A DNA stretch of 64,000 nucleotides from Desulfosporosinus acidiphilus SJ4 (GCF_000255115.2 NC_018068.1:992001-1056000), one strand, 5' to 3'; positions 42,009-52,468 are shown, numbered from the stretch's first letter. Notes: generated by a model not told the origin, from the sequence alone. Translations and numbers: made by a program.

Positions 42009-43544
42009 TTGGAACCTGTTTCCAGACTCAAGATAAAGGACAACCTTATACCGGTATCCCCTGGTTACTTCTTGGCAAAGAGCGATCCGTTATTTTGGCG
42101 TAAACTCTTAAAAAGAAAACCAGAAGATGCAGAGGCCATGTATCACGTGGCTTTGGAAATTGAGCAAATTGCTAAAAACAATTTAGAAAAATACATGATA
42201 ACCAATACGGAAGCATATTTAAGCACTTATCGCAGAGTGATTAATGAGGCTTTTGATTTACTGAAGAAATCTTTTGGCAAGGGATATTTGAAGGCTAGGG
42301 CAGAGACTTTAAGAATGCAAGAAGAAATTAAAACGACTGAAAAAAGATTAACGGTACTAAACAAAAAATCAACTCGGGGTAGTAAGGCGCTTATATATTT
42401 CTTTTTATCTGTAATTATCGGACTCTTATTATTAATAGCTTTCCTAATTTACAACAGGTCTTCAACTACCTATCTTGAGAATCAGCGATATACATATTTG
42501 CTGCCCTATGAAGTCGTTGAGAAAAAGGATTTAGTCCTCCCGCAGACAGACTTTGAGCCGATCACTATTCAGGTAAAACGGAATATAAGTAAACAACTCC
42601 TAGTAAATCAGCTTATGGAAACCATGAAACGAGATTATGATAAAAACCCCCAGGCCGGTAAGCTGGTAGTGGCTGTGGACGAAGATCAAAAAGACGTAGG
42701 AATTGCTTATTGGGAGGGCGAAGATAAGGAGATCGAAGTCTATGTCTATCCTTCTGACCCTATTACTGACCTGAAGACAGAAGAAAACTCTCAATTGTTG
42801 GAGGCAACGACGGTCATTAGAAGTGCTTTATACCAATTTATCAGAAAGAATGGATATATGCCCAAAGATTTGACGATCTTAACCCAAGCCTATCCTAATA
42901 ATTATTTATCAGAGCTGCCGAAAAACCCTTATAACATGAAAAATAACGTCACAACCTCTCCCTCGGGAGATGCGGGGTGGCTTTTTTTCCCTTCCGTGGT
43001 CTCCTCTAATATGGATTTAGTTTCTGTCGTTCAACAAGCGATTAAACCCAGTATTCCCAAAGGTATAAACCTTCCCTTTGCTCCGCTGGAGATCAGTATT
43101 AATAAGATAAACCATGAGCTTTGCGTTATGTCGGGGGACGAACCAATAAGGAAGTATACGGTCGCTTTGGGGAAAAACGATTTAACTCCTGAAGGAAGAT
43201 TACAAATTACTAAAAAAATTGTGAATCCTGATAAATGGGTGCCTAAGACGGACAACGTCTATGGGTCAAGGGGTATGGAGTTGTCGAATCCCAACTTTGC
43301 TATTCATGGTACGAATTCCCCCGATAGTATTGGTAAGGATGTATCTTTAGGCTGCATTCGTTTAGACAATCCTCAAATGGAAGACCTTTATGCCCTAACG
43401 CCTCTCTATACTTCAGTTAATATTTCCAAGGCCCCGACGCCGGAAGTGAATCTTGAGAGTGATCCTAGGCCCTGTTTAGCGCTTTACGGACATTCTGACA
43501 TCGCCAAAGAAGAGGATTCGAATTTTTATCACTGGGGTGGATAA
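42009..43544 (+). CDS. L,D-transpeptidase (YkuD domain) with N-terminal membrane-anchored region
   Basis: The protein has about 511 residues. A cytoplasmic helical N-terminus (about 1-110, with a coiled-coil-like Lys/Glu-rich part) precedes one membrane helix (about 125-145), then an extracellular region. The C-terminal YkuD catalytic domain (about 355-480) has HGTNSPDSIGKDVSLGCIR with the His and the Cys nucleophile. Such enzymes cross-link peptidoglycan stems or attach proteins. The start is probably TTG 42009, 5 nt after GAGGAGGGGG; ATG 41988 is in frame but lies within that SD region. It is divergent from smsCB. The N-terminal topology is unusual for the family. Confidence 0.82.
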   Translation: MEPVSRLKIKDNLIPVSPGYFLAKSDPLFWRKLLKRKPEDAEAMYHVALEIEQIAKNNLEKYMITNTEAYLSTYRRVINEAFDLLKKSFGKGYLKARAETLRMQEEIKTTEKRLTVLNKKSTRGSKALIYFFLSVIIGLLLLIAFLIYNRSSTTYLENQRYTYLLPYEVVEKKDLVLPQTDFEPITIQVKRNISKQLLVNQLMETMKRDYDKNPQAGKLVVAVDEDQKDVGIAYWEGEDKEIEVYVYPSDPITDLKTEENSQLLEATTVIRSALYQFIRKNGYMPKDLTILTQAYPNNYLSELPKNPYNMKNNVTTSPSGDAGWLFFPSVVSSNMDLVSVVQQAIKPSIPKGINLPFAPLEISINKINHELCVMSGDEPIRKYTVALGKNDLTPEGRLQITKKIVNPDKWVPKTDNVYGSRGMELSNPNFAIHGTNSPDSIGKDVSLGCIRLDNPQMEDLYALTPLYTSVNISKAPTPEVNLESDPRPCLALYGHSDIAKEEDSNFYHWGG

Positions 43545-43625
43545 TTGAAAAAGTATTATTTTGAAGGAAATATATTAAGAAAAGCGAATTAAGGAGTTGA
43601 TGTTTAATAGATCGGAGGAATCTTT

Positions 43626-44558
43626 GTGATTTCGCAGAATTTTACCTTCAAGTCCCAAGAAGGAACAGAAATCTTTGTTTATACATGGATGCCGGATAAA
43701 ATGACCAATGCCAGAGGCATCGTGCAAATAGCTCATGGTATGGCAGAAACGGGCGCGAGGTATGAAAGGTTTGCTGAGAAATTGACGGATCACGGCTATA
43801 TTGTTTATATCCATGATCATCGCGGCCATGGAAAAACCGCAAAGACCGTTGAGAATCTTGGTATTCTGGCCGAATCGGAAGGGTTTAAATGGCTTGTTGA
43901 AGATCTTTATCAACTAAGTGAGATTATCAAACAGAATCATCCTGAATTGCCTTTGTTTCTCTTTGGTCACAGCATGGGTTCTTTCGTAACTCAAAGATAT
44001 ATCATGCTCTATGGCCGGAGGCTAAAGGGGGTAATCATATCCGGCTCCAACGGCAGGCAAGGAATCCTGCTTTCCTTGGGGATATGCCTTGCCAAAGCTG
44101 AATCTAAGAAACACGGACGAAAGGCCCGCAGCGAGAAACTTACTAATTTGACCTTAGGGAGTTATAACAAGAGTTTTAAACCTAATCGAACGAAATTTGA
44201 TTGGTTAAGCAGGGATACGGCGGAAGTAGATAAGTTCATCCAAGACCCTTTCTGCGGAACAACTTTTACTGCAGGCTTCTTTGAGGATTTACTGACAGGA
44301 CTTAAAGAAATTGAACATAAGCCTAATCTGGCCTTGGTGCCTAAAGAGTTGCCGGTTTATATAGTATCAGGGGAAAAAGATCCTGTCGGTAAAAACGGTC
44401 GGGGAATTTTAAAGTTATTCAATACGTATAAGAAATTGGGTCTTCACGATGTAACCTACAGATTGTATAAAGATGGACGTCATGAGATGCTGAATGAGAC
44501 CAATCGGGAAGAAGTTATGAATGATATCATCCTTTGGTTAGATGAGCATTGCCGTTAG
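43626..44558 (+). CDS. Alpha/beta hydrolase (monoacylglycerol lipase/lysophospholipase-like)
   Basis: The protein has 310 residues. Typical features are VQIAHGMAETGARYERFA (oxyanion region), YIHDHRGHGKT, the nucleophile elbow FGHSMGSF, the acid in VSGEKDPVG and the catalytic His in KDGRHEMLNE. This matches the PldB/Hydrolase_4 group acting on acylglycerols or lysophospholipids. GTG 43626 has GGAGG 6 nt upstream. No signal peptide is visible, so it is cytoplasmic. It is about 80 bp after the L,D-transpeptidase gene and may share its transcript. Confidence 0.87.
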   Translation: MISQNFTFKSQEGTEIFVYTWMPDKMTNARGIVQIAHGMAETGARYERFAEKLTDHGYIVYIHDHRGHGKTAKTVENLGILAESEGFKWLVEDLYQLSEIIKQNHPELPLFLFGHSMGSFVTQRYIMLYGRRLKGVIISGSNGRQGILLSLGICLAKAESKKHGRKARSEKLTNLTLGSYNKSFKPNRTKFDWLSRDTAEVDKFIQDPFCGTTFTAGFFEDLLTGLKEIEHKPNLALVPKELPVYIVSGEKDPVGKNGRGILKLFNTYKKLGLHDVTYRLYKDGRHEMLNETNREEVMNDIILWLDEHCR

Positions 44559-44652
44559 GAAACTTTATAGGTCATATAGTCTGGGTTTCCAGAGCACATG
44601 CGACATAATAATAGGAAGAAAATTGAGGAACGTTCATGAGGGCTGAAAAGTT

Positions 44653-44773
44653 TAAGGGGTTGTGTAAAAACTTAACTCGGAAAACAAAAGGTGGGGCAAA
44701 ATAGCCAAAGGCGTTATCATTTCACTGCTATAGTGGAGTGACAACGCCTTTCTTTAGTGATTAGGGAAGCAAT
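44653..44773 (-). repeat. Palindromic intergenic repeat, family A copy 2
   Basis: Read on the minus strand it starts TTGCTTCCCTAATCACTAAA, carries the AAAGGCGTT...AACGCCTTT hairpin, and continues to TTTTTACACAACCCCTT. The copy at 56253-56370 follows the same order with only scattered differences. It lies between convergent genes. Confidence 0.8.
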
Positions 44774-44940
44774 AGTTGGAATGCAATGCGGGCAAACAAG
44801 TTTTGGCACAGTACCATGCTTTACTTTATACTGTCAGAAAATATAACCTTGGGCTGTATACATTCATCAAAAGACCATCTTCAATAATTGGGTTTACCGT
44901 CTCACTTTTTTCGGTGGGATAGAGTTGTCAGTTAATTTAC

Positions 44941-46236
44941 TTATTGATTTGAAGAGATTTCCCCAAGAGTTGCTTGAACGGTTTTTGTTTTGCCGTCACG
45001 CACGAAGGTTACTGATATTTTACTGCCCACAGAATATTTATAGAGTTCATGAACCAGGTCCGCAGAACTTTGAACTTGGGCATCATTGATCTTTGTGATG
45101 ACATCACCTTTGATGATTCCGGCTTTATCAGCAGGACCATTGGGGGTTACACTGGAAATATAGGCACCCAGAGGAAGGTTATTGTCTTGAGCGTAAGAAA
45201 GATATTGATCATTTGTGGTCACTAAAAGGGCAGGATGTGTTGCCACACCGGTCTTAATCAATTGTTGTATTGTGGGCAGAGCATCGGAAATGGGGATTGA
45301 GAAGCCCATTCCCTCAAAGCCGGATTCTGCGTATTTGGCAGAATTTATGCCGATAACGTTTCCTTGGTAATCTACAAGAGGTCCGCCGCTGTTTCCAGGA
45401 TTGATTGCCGCATCCGTTTGAATGAGATTAAAACTGGACTCTCCTTGGATGTCAAGGGTACGGTCTGTAGCTGAAACAACGCCAGCGGTCACAGAACGGG
45501 CAAATTCGGCACCTCCGGGATTACCGATGGCCACAACGGGTTCTCCGACTTCTAGTTTGCTCGAATCTCCTAACTTGACTGCAGTCAGGTTTTTCGTGTC
45601 GGGAATTTGTAAAACAGCAAGATCTGTGCGCGGATCAGCTCCCACGACCTTTGCCACTTCATTGCGTCCGTCGCTTAAGCTCACGGTGATCTTCTGTGCC
45701 CCATCGATGACATGATTATTAGTAACAATATATCCTTTTTGGGCATCAATAATAAATCCTGAACCGCTGCCGGCCTCCTGGAGATTTGTATTGCTGCCGA
45801 AGACACTTTGGCTGGACTGGAAATTGGAAACCCCTACCACTGCGGGACCTACCTCTTTAGCGATTTCAGAAACGGGAAAATTAGTCTGATTTGAGGAAGA
45901 AGCAGTAGAAACTTGAGCAATGGAGCTCGTTGTTTTTGCAGAAGCAGAGGGAGCGGCGGTGGTAGTTAAAGCGTTTGTAGGATAAATCGCCGGAACTACA
46001 GCCACTGCGCTCAGTGCTCCAATGACGGCACTCATGACACAAAGCCCAGCCGTAACAGCAAATCTTCCGGGAAGTTTTTTCTTGCCGGACAGAGGCGGAG
46101 TAAATCGTGAATTATACTCCTGGTTTGAATTGTTCGGTTGATTTAAGTTAGTATCTTGATTTAGGTTAGTGCTTTCTGCAGGCTGCACTTCAGGCTGCAC
46201 CTCATCTGTTTTAGTTAAGCGGATTTCTTCGTCCAT
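44941..46236 (-). CDS. htrA: HtrA/DegP-like membrane-anchored serine protease with PDZ domain
   Basis: The protein has 431 residues. An acidic, Asn/Gln-rich cytoplasmic tail (about 1-60) precedes a membrane anchor (about 62-85), then a Ser/Thr-rich linker. Trypsin-like domain: His in VTNNHVIDGA, Asp in DPRTDLAVLQI, Ser in INPGNSGGPLVD. C-terminal PDZ domain (about 335-425): LGAYISSVTPNGPADKAGI and GDVITKINDAQV. It degrades misfolded proteins at the cell surface. ATG 46236 has GGGAGGAATTAATC upstream; an earlier in-frame ATG at 46287 lacks an SD. It stands alone, divergent from the glycogen operon. Confidence 0.9.
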   Translation of the reverse strand: MDEEIRLTKTDEVQPEVQPAESTNLNQDTNLNQPNNSNQEYNSRFTPPLSGKKKLPGRFAVTAGLCVMSAVIGALSAVAVVPAIYPTNALTTTAAPSASAKTTSSIAQVSTASSSNQTNFPVSEIAKEVGPAVVGVSNFQSSQSVFGSNTNLQEAGSGSGFIIDAQKGYIVTNNHVIDGAQKITVSLSDGRNEVAKVVGADPRTDLAVLQIPDTKNLTAVKLGDSSKLEVGEPVVAIGNPGGAEFARSVTAGVVSATDRTLDIQGESSFNLIQTDAAINPGNSGGPLVDYQGNVIGINSAKYAESGFEGMGFSIPISDALPTIQQLIKTGVATHPALLVTTNDQYLSYAQDNNLPLGAYISSVTPNGPADKAGIIKGDVITKINDAQVQSSADLVHELYKYSVGSKISVTFVRDGKTKTVQATLGEISSNQ

Positions 46237-46869
46237 GATTAATTCCTCCCAATTAAAATTAGCTATATGTCGATCCGAGTGGTTCATAAGTCATAAATTT
46301 TATTACCTTGCAGATATAAGTTTTTAAAATCGACGTTGTTGATTACTACTCAAGGATAACTCAAAGTTGTGAAGCAAAAAGGTTCAAAATGTGAATTTTT
46401 TTTGGAGTATACGTTGAGAAAGTGTGAAGATGCTTAGCAAAACTCGATTCTGAAAGACAAAAGAAGGCCAAATAATAAGGATTTGGCCTTCTTTTGTCTT
46501 TCGCTTATATGTTAATGATCTAAAGGATAAATTACCAAGCTATTGACAATCTATAGACTTACATTTGTGTAAATATTAGGATTTAATTAGGAAGAATATA
46601 GATTTTAAGTTTAATATTTATAGCTTAGCGATGAGGCATATATTTCTTGAATAAGTTATAGCGTAATAATATTAGCGCCAGCTAAGTATCATGTTAGGTC
46701 ACACCATTACCTAATCCAAAGAAAATGAATTACTGTGAATAAGGGAGTAATCAGGAGATATTGAAAAGACACTAAGGGGGGGTCTTAAGTTTCTGTTAAC
46801 TACTATAAAAACTAATATTTTTAAAATCGTAGAATACATTTAATAACAAACAATGCTGGGTTGTGAACT
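46237..46869. other. Divergent promoter region htrA / glg operon with a long hairpin
   Basis: An AT-rich 630-bp region without a supported gene. It must contain the promoters of htrA and glgB. A 22-bp perfect inverted repeat at 46452-46502 is listed separately. A smaller hairpin TTAGGT/ACCTAA lies near 46693-46713. I could not assign operators. Confidence 0.5.
46452..46502. terminator. 22-bp perfect inverted repeat between divergent genes
   Basis: GAAAGACAAAAGAAGGCCAA and its complement pair fully (arms 46452-46473 and 46481-46502) around AATAAGG. The right arm carries T-rich TTCTTTTGTCTTT, so it could terminate a plus-strand RNA, and symmetrically a minus-strand one. No gene precedes it on either strand. 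Confidence 0.65.
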
Positions 46870-48846
46870 ATGGAAAATTTGCCTTTTCTAAATATAGAAG
46901 AAATATACCTGTTTAACAGGGGAGAACTTTACAACGCTTATACAAAGTTTGGGGTTCATATCATCGAACAGAAGGGGAAGACGGGAACCTTCTTTGTGGT
47001 TTGGGTACCGGGGGCTAAAGCGGTCTGCGTTGTAGGAGATTTTAACCTTTGGCAGTCAAAACGGGATGCCATGTTGGAAACCGGAATTACAGGCGTATGG
47101 ACTCTTTTTATTCCTAAGCGACTCAAGGGATTATATAAGTTTGAAATCGTGACCCCAAATGGTGATTTATTTCTCAAATCAGATCCTTTTGCCTTCTATT
47201 CTGAGCATAGGCCGTTAACGGCGTCTCGGATTTACTCCCTGGAGGGATATCCTTGGCAGGATCAAGCCTGGATTTCGCAACGGGAAAAAAGTTGCCCCCA
47301 AGAAAAACCATTGCTTATCTATGAAGTTCATTTAGGATCTTGGCGCCGAAAAACAGATGGAAGTTTTTTTCAGTGGGCAGACTTGACGGAAGAATTGTTG
47401 TGCTACGTTCTGGAGATGGGCTATACCCATATTGAACTTATGCCTCTGATGGAGCATCCTTACGACGGTTCTTGGGGCTATCAGGCAACCGGCTATTATT
47501 CCTGTACAAGCCGCTATGGAACTCCTCATGATTTTATGTATTTTATTGATTGTTGTCATCAAGCAGGGATTGGGGTCATTTTGGACTGGGTTCCCGGACA
47601 TTTTTGCAAGGATAGTCATGGCTTGGGAAAGTTCAATGGGTCCTCGCTTTATGAGAAAGATGAACATGGAAAATGGGGAACGTATAACTTCAATTTTTCT
47701 AAACCCGAAGTCTGGAGTTTTCTTATCTCCAATGCAGTTTTTTGGTTGGAAAAATTCCACCTTGACGGTCTTCGTGTGGATGGCGTCAGCAGCATGCTTT
47801 ATCTTGACTTTGAAAAGCCGGATAAAGGTTGGGAACGCAATAGCAATGGAGGGAGAGAAAACCTGGAAGCCATTGCCTTTATGCAAAGATTAAATGAAGT
47901 TGTGTTTCGGGATTTCCCCGGAATCCTTATGATTGCCGAAGAAGCGACGGATTGGCCTTTAGTAACTTATCCTACCTATGTCAATGGTTTAGGCTATAAC
48001 TTCAAATGGAATATGGGGTGGATGAACGATACCCTGCGTTATATGCAGCAAGATTTTTTCTGCCGGAAAGATTGCCATAACCTCTTGAATTTTTCCTTAA
48101 CCTACGCCTTTTCGGAGAATTTTGTCTTGCCCCTTTCTCATGACGAAGTAGTTCACGGGAAACAGTCTCTTCTCAATAAAATGCCTGGGGACTATTGGCA
48201 AAAATTTGCCGGTTTAAGAAATTTGCTGGGATACCAAATGGGGCACCCTGGAAAAAAGTTAATGTTTATGGGGGGTGAGATAGCCCAGTTCATTGAATGG
48301 CGTTATGATGCGGAACTAGATTGGCTGCTTTTAGATTACGAGATGCACAAAAAGTTTCAGGCCTATGTTAAAGAGCTAAATAAACTTTATCAGCGGGAAA
48401 AGGCTTTCTGGGAAAATGAGCGGGAATGGTCGGGTTTTGAGTGGATTGATGCGGATAACAAGAACCAAAGCATTTTGGCCTTCTGTCGCCGAGGGAAGAA
48501 TCCTAAGGATCTTCTTATTATAGTGATCAATTTTCAGCCGGTTAGTTATAGGGATTTTCGTATAGGAATTCCCCAAAGAGGAATCTATCAGGAACTTTTC
48601 AATTCAGATCAGGATAGCTTTGGAGGTTCCAACTGTCTGAATAAAAAACCTATTGCCTCAGAGAAGGTGCCGTGGCATGGTCGGGCTGTTTCTTTAAGAA
48701 TAAAAGTTCCTCCGTTGGCAACCGTCATATTCAAACCTCAATATAAATACAAATTAAGGCGGGGGGGCGTTTCATGTTTGCGAGCAAGGAAAGTTTTAAA
48801 CTGGCATACCTTACAAAAATCAGCGAATCAGAAGGTATTACCCTAG
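46870..48846 (+). CDS. glgB: 1,4-alpha-glucan branching enzyme GlgB
   Basis: The protein has 658 residues, family GH13. The N-terminal CBM48 domain (about 20-105: FFVVWVPGAKAVCVVGDFN) precedes the catalytic barrel with YEVHLGSWRRK, ELMPLMEHP, GLRVDGVSSML (nucleophile Asp), LMIAEEATDWP (acid Glu) and PLSHDEVVHGKQS. It makes alpha-1,6 branches in glycogen and heads the glg operon. ATG 46870 has a weak SD. Odd: the last 24 codons overlap glgP by 73 nt and read like out-of-frame glgP sequence. A G7 run at 48761-48767 precedes the overlap, so the true end could differ by a frameshift. Confidence 0.9.
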   Translation: MENLPFLNIEEIYLFNRGELYNAYTKFGVHIIEQKGKTGTFFVVWVPGAKAVCVVGDFNLWQSKRDAMLETGITGVWTLFIPKRLKGLYKFEIVTPNGDLFLKSDPFAFYSEHRPLTASRIYSLEGYPWQDQAWISQREKSCPQEKPLLIYEVHLGSWRRKTDGSFFQWADLTEELLCYVLEMGYTHIELMPLMEHPYDGSWGYQATGYYSCTSRYGTPHDFMYFIDCCHQAGIGVILDWVPGHFCKDSHGLGKFNGSSLYEKDEHGKWGTYNFNFSKPEVWSFLISNAVFWLEKFHLDGLRVDGVSSMLYLDFEKPDKGWERNSNGGRENLEAIAFMQRLNEVVFRDFPGILMIAEEATDWPLVTYPTYVNGLGYNFKWNMGWMNDTLRYMQQDFFCRKDCHNLLNFSLTYAFSENFVLPLSHDEVVHGKQSLLNKMPGDYWQKFAGLRNLLGYQMGHPGKKLMFMGGEIAQFIEWRYDAELDWLLLDYEMHKKFQAYVKELNKLYQREKAFWENEREWSGFEWIDADNKNQSILAFCRRGKNPKDLLIIVINFQPVSYRDFRIGIPQRGIYQELFNSDQDSFGGSNCLNKKPIASEKVPWHGRAVSLRIKVPPLATVIFKPQYKYKLRRGGVSCLRARKVLNWHTLQKSANQKVLP

Positions 48847-51206
48847 ATGAAAGTTCGTTGTGGGATAAGTATAAAACGTTGGTTTTGCTGCTGAAAGAAA
48901 CGATCAGCTTTAACCGGGCCTTGACTAAGAATTCAATATCTACGAAACAAGTTTATTATTTTTCCATGGAGTTTTTGATCGGCAGGCTTCTCCGTTATTA
49001 CTTGGTCAATATGGAAGTAGAGGAACTAGTTAGAGAAAGTTTAGCCGAATTACACATTAATCTTGACGACTTGCTGGAGCAGGAAGCTGATCCCGGTTTG
49101 GGCAACGGCGGCCTTGGCAGATTAGCGGCTTGTTTTTTAGATTCCATGGCTTTTGGGGGGATATCTGGACATGGCAATGGTATTCGCTATAAATACGGGT
49201 TGTTTGAGCAAAAGATCAGAAATGGTTTTCAGACGGAACTGGCCGACAATTGGTTGAAAAATGACTATCCTTGGGAGATACGACGGGCAGATAAGAGTGT
49301 TGTAGTGAAGTTTAAAGGTAATGTTCAAACGGAATGTGCTGACGGAAAATTAGTCTTTTATCATGAAGACTATGAACCAGTTTTAGCTGTTCCTTATGAT
49401 ATCCCTGTCATGAGCTATGATAATCCCTCTAATATCAATAATCTTAGACTATGGAGCGCTGAGCCGGTCAGCAATGAATTGGACTTCGCTTCCTTCAATC
49501 GCGGGGATTTTAATCAGGCAGTCAGTTTAAGATCCGGAGTTGAAGCTATATCTTATATTCTCTATCCTGATGACTGCAGCCGGTCAGGCAAGGAGTTAAG
49601 ATTAAAACAGGAATATTTTTTTGTAGCGGCAGGATTAGGGTCAATCATGCGCAGCTTTAAAAAACGTAATTTTCCCTTGGGAGACTTTTCCCGGTGGGTC
49701 TCAATCCATATCAATGATACTCATCCAGTGCTTTGTATTCCCGAATTGATGCGTATCCTAATTGATGAAGAGGGCTTGGGATGGGACCAGGCTTGGAATA
49801 TAACCGTGAATTCAATTTCTTTCACCAATCATACGATTATGCCAGAAGCTTTGGAAAAGTGGCCGGTGAATTTATTTAAGAATCTGTTGCCGAGAATTTA
49901 TATGATTGTGGAAGAAATCGACCGAAGATTTAAAGAACGTACAGCTAAACAATTTATAGACGATGTACAGCTTATCCAAAACACCCAGATCATTGCCGAC
50001 GGTCATATTCAAATGGCTAACCTAGCGGTTATCGGCAGTTCGTCAGTGAACGGTGTTGCTTCGTTACATACCATGATTTTGAAGCAACGGGTCTTCAGCG
50101 ATTATTTTCGGATTTTTGGCTATAAGTTTAACAACAAAACGAACGGTGTTAACCATCGGAGATTTCTTTTAGCGGCGAATCCTTTGTTATCCGCTCTTAT
50201 TACGGAAGCCATAGGACCCGGTTGGAAGAAAAACGCTGAGGAGTTAGAGAACCTTCTTATTTATCGGGAGGATGCAAGTTTTTTAGAGAAGCTCGCCCAA
50301 GTAAAATCTCATAATAAAACTCAATTGGTTAAGTATGTTAAGGAGAACCAGGGCTCAGACCTTGATTCTCAGTCAATGTTTGATGTCCAGGTCAAAAGAA
50401 TCCATGCTTATAAACGGCAGCTGCTTAATATTTTGAAAATAATGCATCTGTATAATCAACTTCTGGAGAACCCCAATTCTTTGCCAGGCTCTCATACCTT
50501 TATTTTCGGAGGAAAAGCAGCTCCGGGTTATCACTACGCTAAAACCATCATTAAACTCATCAATACTCTGGCTGAAAAGATTCATAAGGAGTCAAGAGTT
50601 AGGGAAAAACTGCAAATTGTATTTTTGGAGAATTTCAATGTTTCTTTAGGAGAGTTGGTATATCCGGCCGCCGATATCAGTGAACAAATTTCCACCGCCA
50701 GCAAAGAAGCCTCAGGTACCGGGAATATGAAATTTATGATGAATGGCGCCATTACCATCGGGACTTTAGATGGAGCAAATGTAGAGATCAAAGAAGCTGT
50801 GGGAGAAAAAAATATTTTTATCTTTGGCTTAGCGGCTGAAGAAGTTTTGCGCTATTCCAGTGAGGGGGGGTACAAATCCTTAGATCTTTATTATTCAAAT
50901 CAGAGTTTGCGGCTCTGTGTTGATCAATTGGTCAACGGTTTTTTTGAAACAGCCGGTGAAGAATTCAGGGTAATTTTTGATTCCCTGCTGCTGTACAATG
51001 ATGACTACTTTGTTTTGCGAGATTTCGATACTTACCTCGAAGCTTATAAAAAGCTGCAATGTTCTTACACTGATAAAAAGCATTGGCAGGGTTTGTCTTT
51101 ATTCAATATCGCCAAATCAGGCATATTCTCCAGTGATCGGACTATCAGAGAATATGCCAAACAGATTTGGAAGGTTAATACTCGTCGTTTTGATTCTTAT
51201 ATTTGA
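48774..51206 (+). CDS. glgP: Glycogen/alpha-glucan phosphorylase
   Basis: The protein has 810 residues, the usual size of GT35 phosphorylases. Visible are DPGLGNGGLGRLAACFLDS, INDTHPVLCIPELMRI, TNHTIMPEALE, VKRIHAYKRQLLN and the PLP-lysine region ASGTGNMKFMMNGA followed by GTLDGANVEI. It releases glucose-1-phosphate from glycogen with phosphate. ATG 48774 lies inside the glgB reading frame, and its likely SD is the G-rich AAGGCGGGGGGG just upstream. Placing degradation and synthesis genes in one operon is common in Firmicutes. Confidence 0.93.
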   Translation: MFASKESFKLAYLTKISESEGITLDESSLWDKYKTLVLLLKETISFNRALTKNSISTKQVYYFSMEFLIGRLLRYYLVNMEVEELVRESLAELHINLDDLLEQEADPGLGNGGLGRLAACFLDSMAFGGISGHGNGIRYKYGLFEQKIRNGFQTELADNWLKNDYPWEIRRADKSVVVKFKGNVQTECADGKLVFYHEDYEPVLAVPYDIPVMSYDNPSNINNLRLWSAEPVSNELDFASFNRGDFNQAVSLRSGVEAISYILYPDDCSRSGKELRLKQEYFFVAAGLGSIMRSFKKRNFPLGDFSRWVSIHINDTHPVLCIPELMRILIDEEGLGWDQAWNITVNSISFTNHTIMPEALEKWPVNLFKNLLPRIYMIVEEIDRRFKERTAKQFIDDVQLIQNTQIIADGHIQMANLAVIGSSSVNGVASLHTMILKQRVFSDYFRIFGYKFNNKTNGVNHRRFLLAANPLLSALITEAIGPGWKKNAEELENLLIYREDASFLEKLAQVKSHNKTQLVKYVKENQGSDLDSQSMFDVQVKRIHAYKRQLLNILKIMHLYNQLLENPNSLPGSHTFIFGGKAAPGYHYAKTIIKLINTLAEKIHKESRVREKLQIVFLENFNVSLGELVYPAADISEQISTASKEASGTGNMKFMMNGAITIGTLDGANVEIKEAVGEKNIFIFGLAAEEVLRYSSEGGYKSLDLYYSNQSLRLCVDQLVNGFFETAGEEFRVIFDSLLLYNDDYFVLRDFDTYLEAYKKLQCSYTDKKHWQGLSLFNIAKSGIFSSDRTIREYAKQIWKVNTRRFDSYI

Positions 51207-51250
51207 GTTAGTATTGTAGGTGCGGGAAGCGGAGAGAAAGGTGAAGAAGT

Positions 51251-52444
51251 ATGCAAAAGCAAGAGTGTATTGCCATGCTTTTGGCAGGCGGACAGGGAAG
51301 CAGATTAGGGAGCCTGACACGTAATATTGCCAAACCCGCGGTATCTTTTTGCGGCAAGTACCGAATTATTGATTTTAGTTTAAGTAATTGCGCGAATTCT
51401 AATATCCATACCGTAGGAGTTCTCACTCAATATAAACCGTTCCTGCTTAATTCGTATATTGGCTTGGGTTCTGCCTGGAATCTCGATAATCCTTTCGGCG
51501 GCGTTCATATCTTACCCCCCTATGTAGGCGAACATGAATTAAGTTGGTACAAAGGGACAGCAAATGCTATATATCAAAATTTAAATTTTATCAACTTCTA
51601 TGATCCGGATTATGTGCTCATTATCTCAGGGGATCATATTTATACGATGAATTATCTTTCCATGCTGAATTATCATAAGGAAAAGGGTGCAGAGATTACT
51701 ATTTCAACGATTGAAGTACCCTGGGAGGAAGTTGCGCGTTTTGGAATCGTGACCACGAATAAGGACGGGCGGATTATTAAGTTCACTGAAAAGCTAGCGA
51801 ATCCGGACAGCAATTTAGCATCCATGGGAATCTACATTTTTAATTGGCCGGTTTTAAAACAGGCGTTGTTTGAAGATGCTCTGGATCAGAACTCCGAAAA
51901 TGATTTCGGGAAAAATATTATCCCTAAGCAAATTGAACAAGGCAGAAAATTATATGCCTATAACTTTCAAGGCTATTGGAGAGATGTAGGCACCATCGAA
52001 AGTTATTACAACGCTAATATGGAATTTCTTGAAGGAGAAGAAGCGATCAATCTCTTTGATCCCGCCCTAAGGGTGTTTTCCAATGAAGACATTTTACCGC
52101 CCCAATTTATCGGCCCGAAGGCCAAAATAAGCAACAGCCTCATTAGTAATGGTTGTGTGGTGCTAGGAGACGTCAGTTATTCGATTCTAGCCCCCGGCGC
52201 CTACGTCGGTGAAGGTTCCTCTGTGAAGAATTCAATTTTATTGCCTCATGCCAGGGTAAGTGTCCATTCCAAGATTGATAAAACTATTATCGGAGAAAAC
52301 GCTAAAATTATGAGCTATTGTTCCATAGGCATCGAAAAAGACACTATTGTACACCAGGCAGGAATAACTGTGGTTGAGGACCATTATGTCGTAGGAAAAG
52401 GCTCTGTCGTCAATGCGGGCAGTAATCTGTATTCTACTCGCTAA
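51251..52444 (+). CDS. glgC: Glucose-1-phosphate adenylyltransferase catalytic subunit GlgC
   Basis: The protein has 397 residues. The N-terminal nucleotidyltransferase has [49 protein letters not shown] and [12 protein letters not shown]. The C-terminal left-handed beta helix (about 290-390) has repeated hexapeptides ([19 protein letters not shown]). It makes ADP-glucose from ATP and glucose-1-phosphate, the committed step of glycogen synthesis. GAGAAAGGTGAAG precedes ATG 51251. It pairs with GlgD, encoded 24 nt downstream. Confidence 0.93.
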   Translation: MQKQECIAMLLAGGQGSRLGSLTRNIAKPAVSFCGKYRIIDFSLSNCANSNIHTVGVLTQYKPFLLNSYIGLGSAWNLDNPFGGVHILPPYVGEHELSWYKGTANAIYQNLNFINFYDPDYVLIISGDHIYTMNYLSMLNYHKEKGAEITISTIEVPWEEVARFGIVTTNKDGRIIKFTEKLANPDSNLASMGIYIFNWPVLKQALFEDALDQNSENDFGKNIIPKQIEQGRKLYAYNFQGYWRDVGTIESYYNANMEFLEGEEAINLFDPALRVFSNEDILPPQFIGPKAKISNSLISNGCVVLGDVSYSILAPGAYVGEGSSVKNSILLPHARVSVHSKIDKTIIGENAKIMSYCSIGIEKDTIVHQAGITVVEDHYVVGKGSVVNAGSNLYSTR

Positions 52445-52468
52445 GATCAGTTGAGGGGAGGGAAGCAG

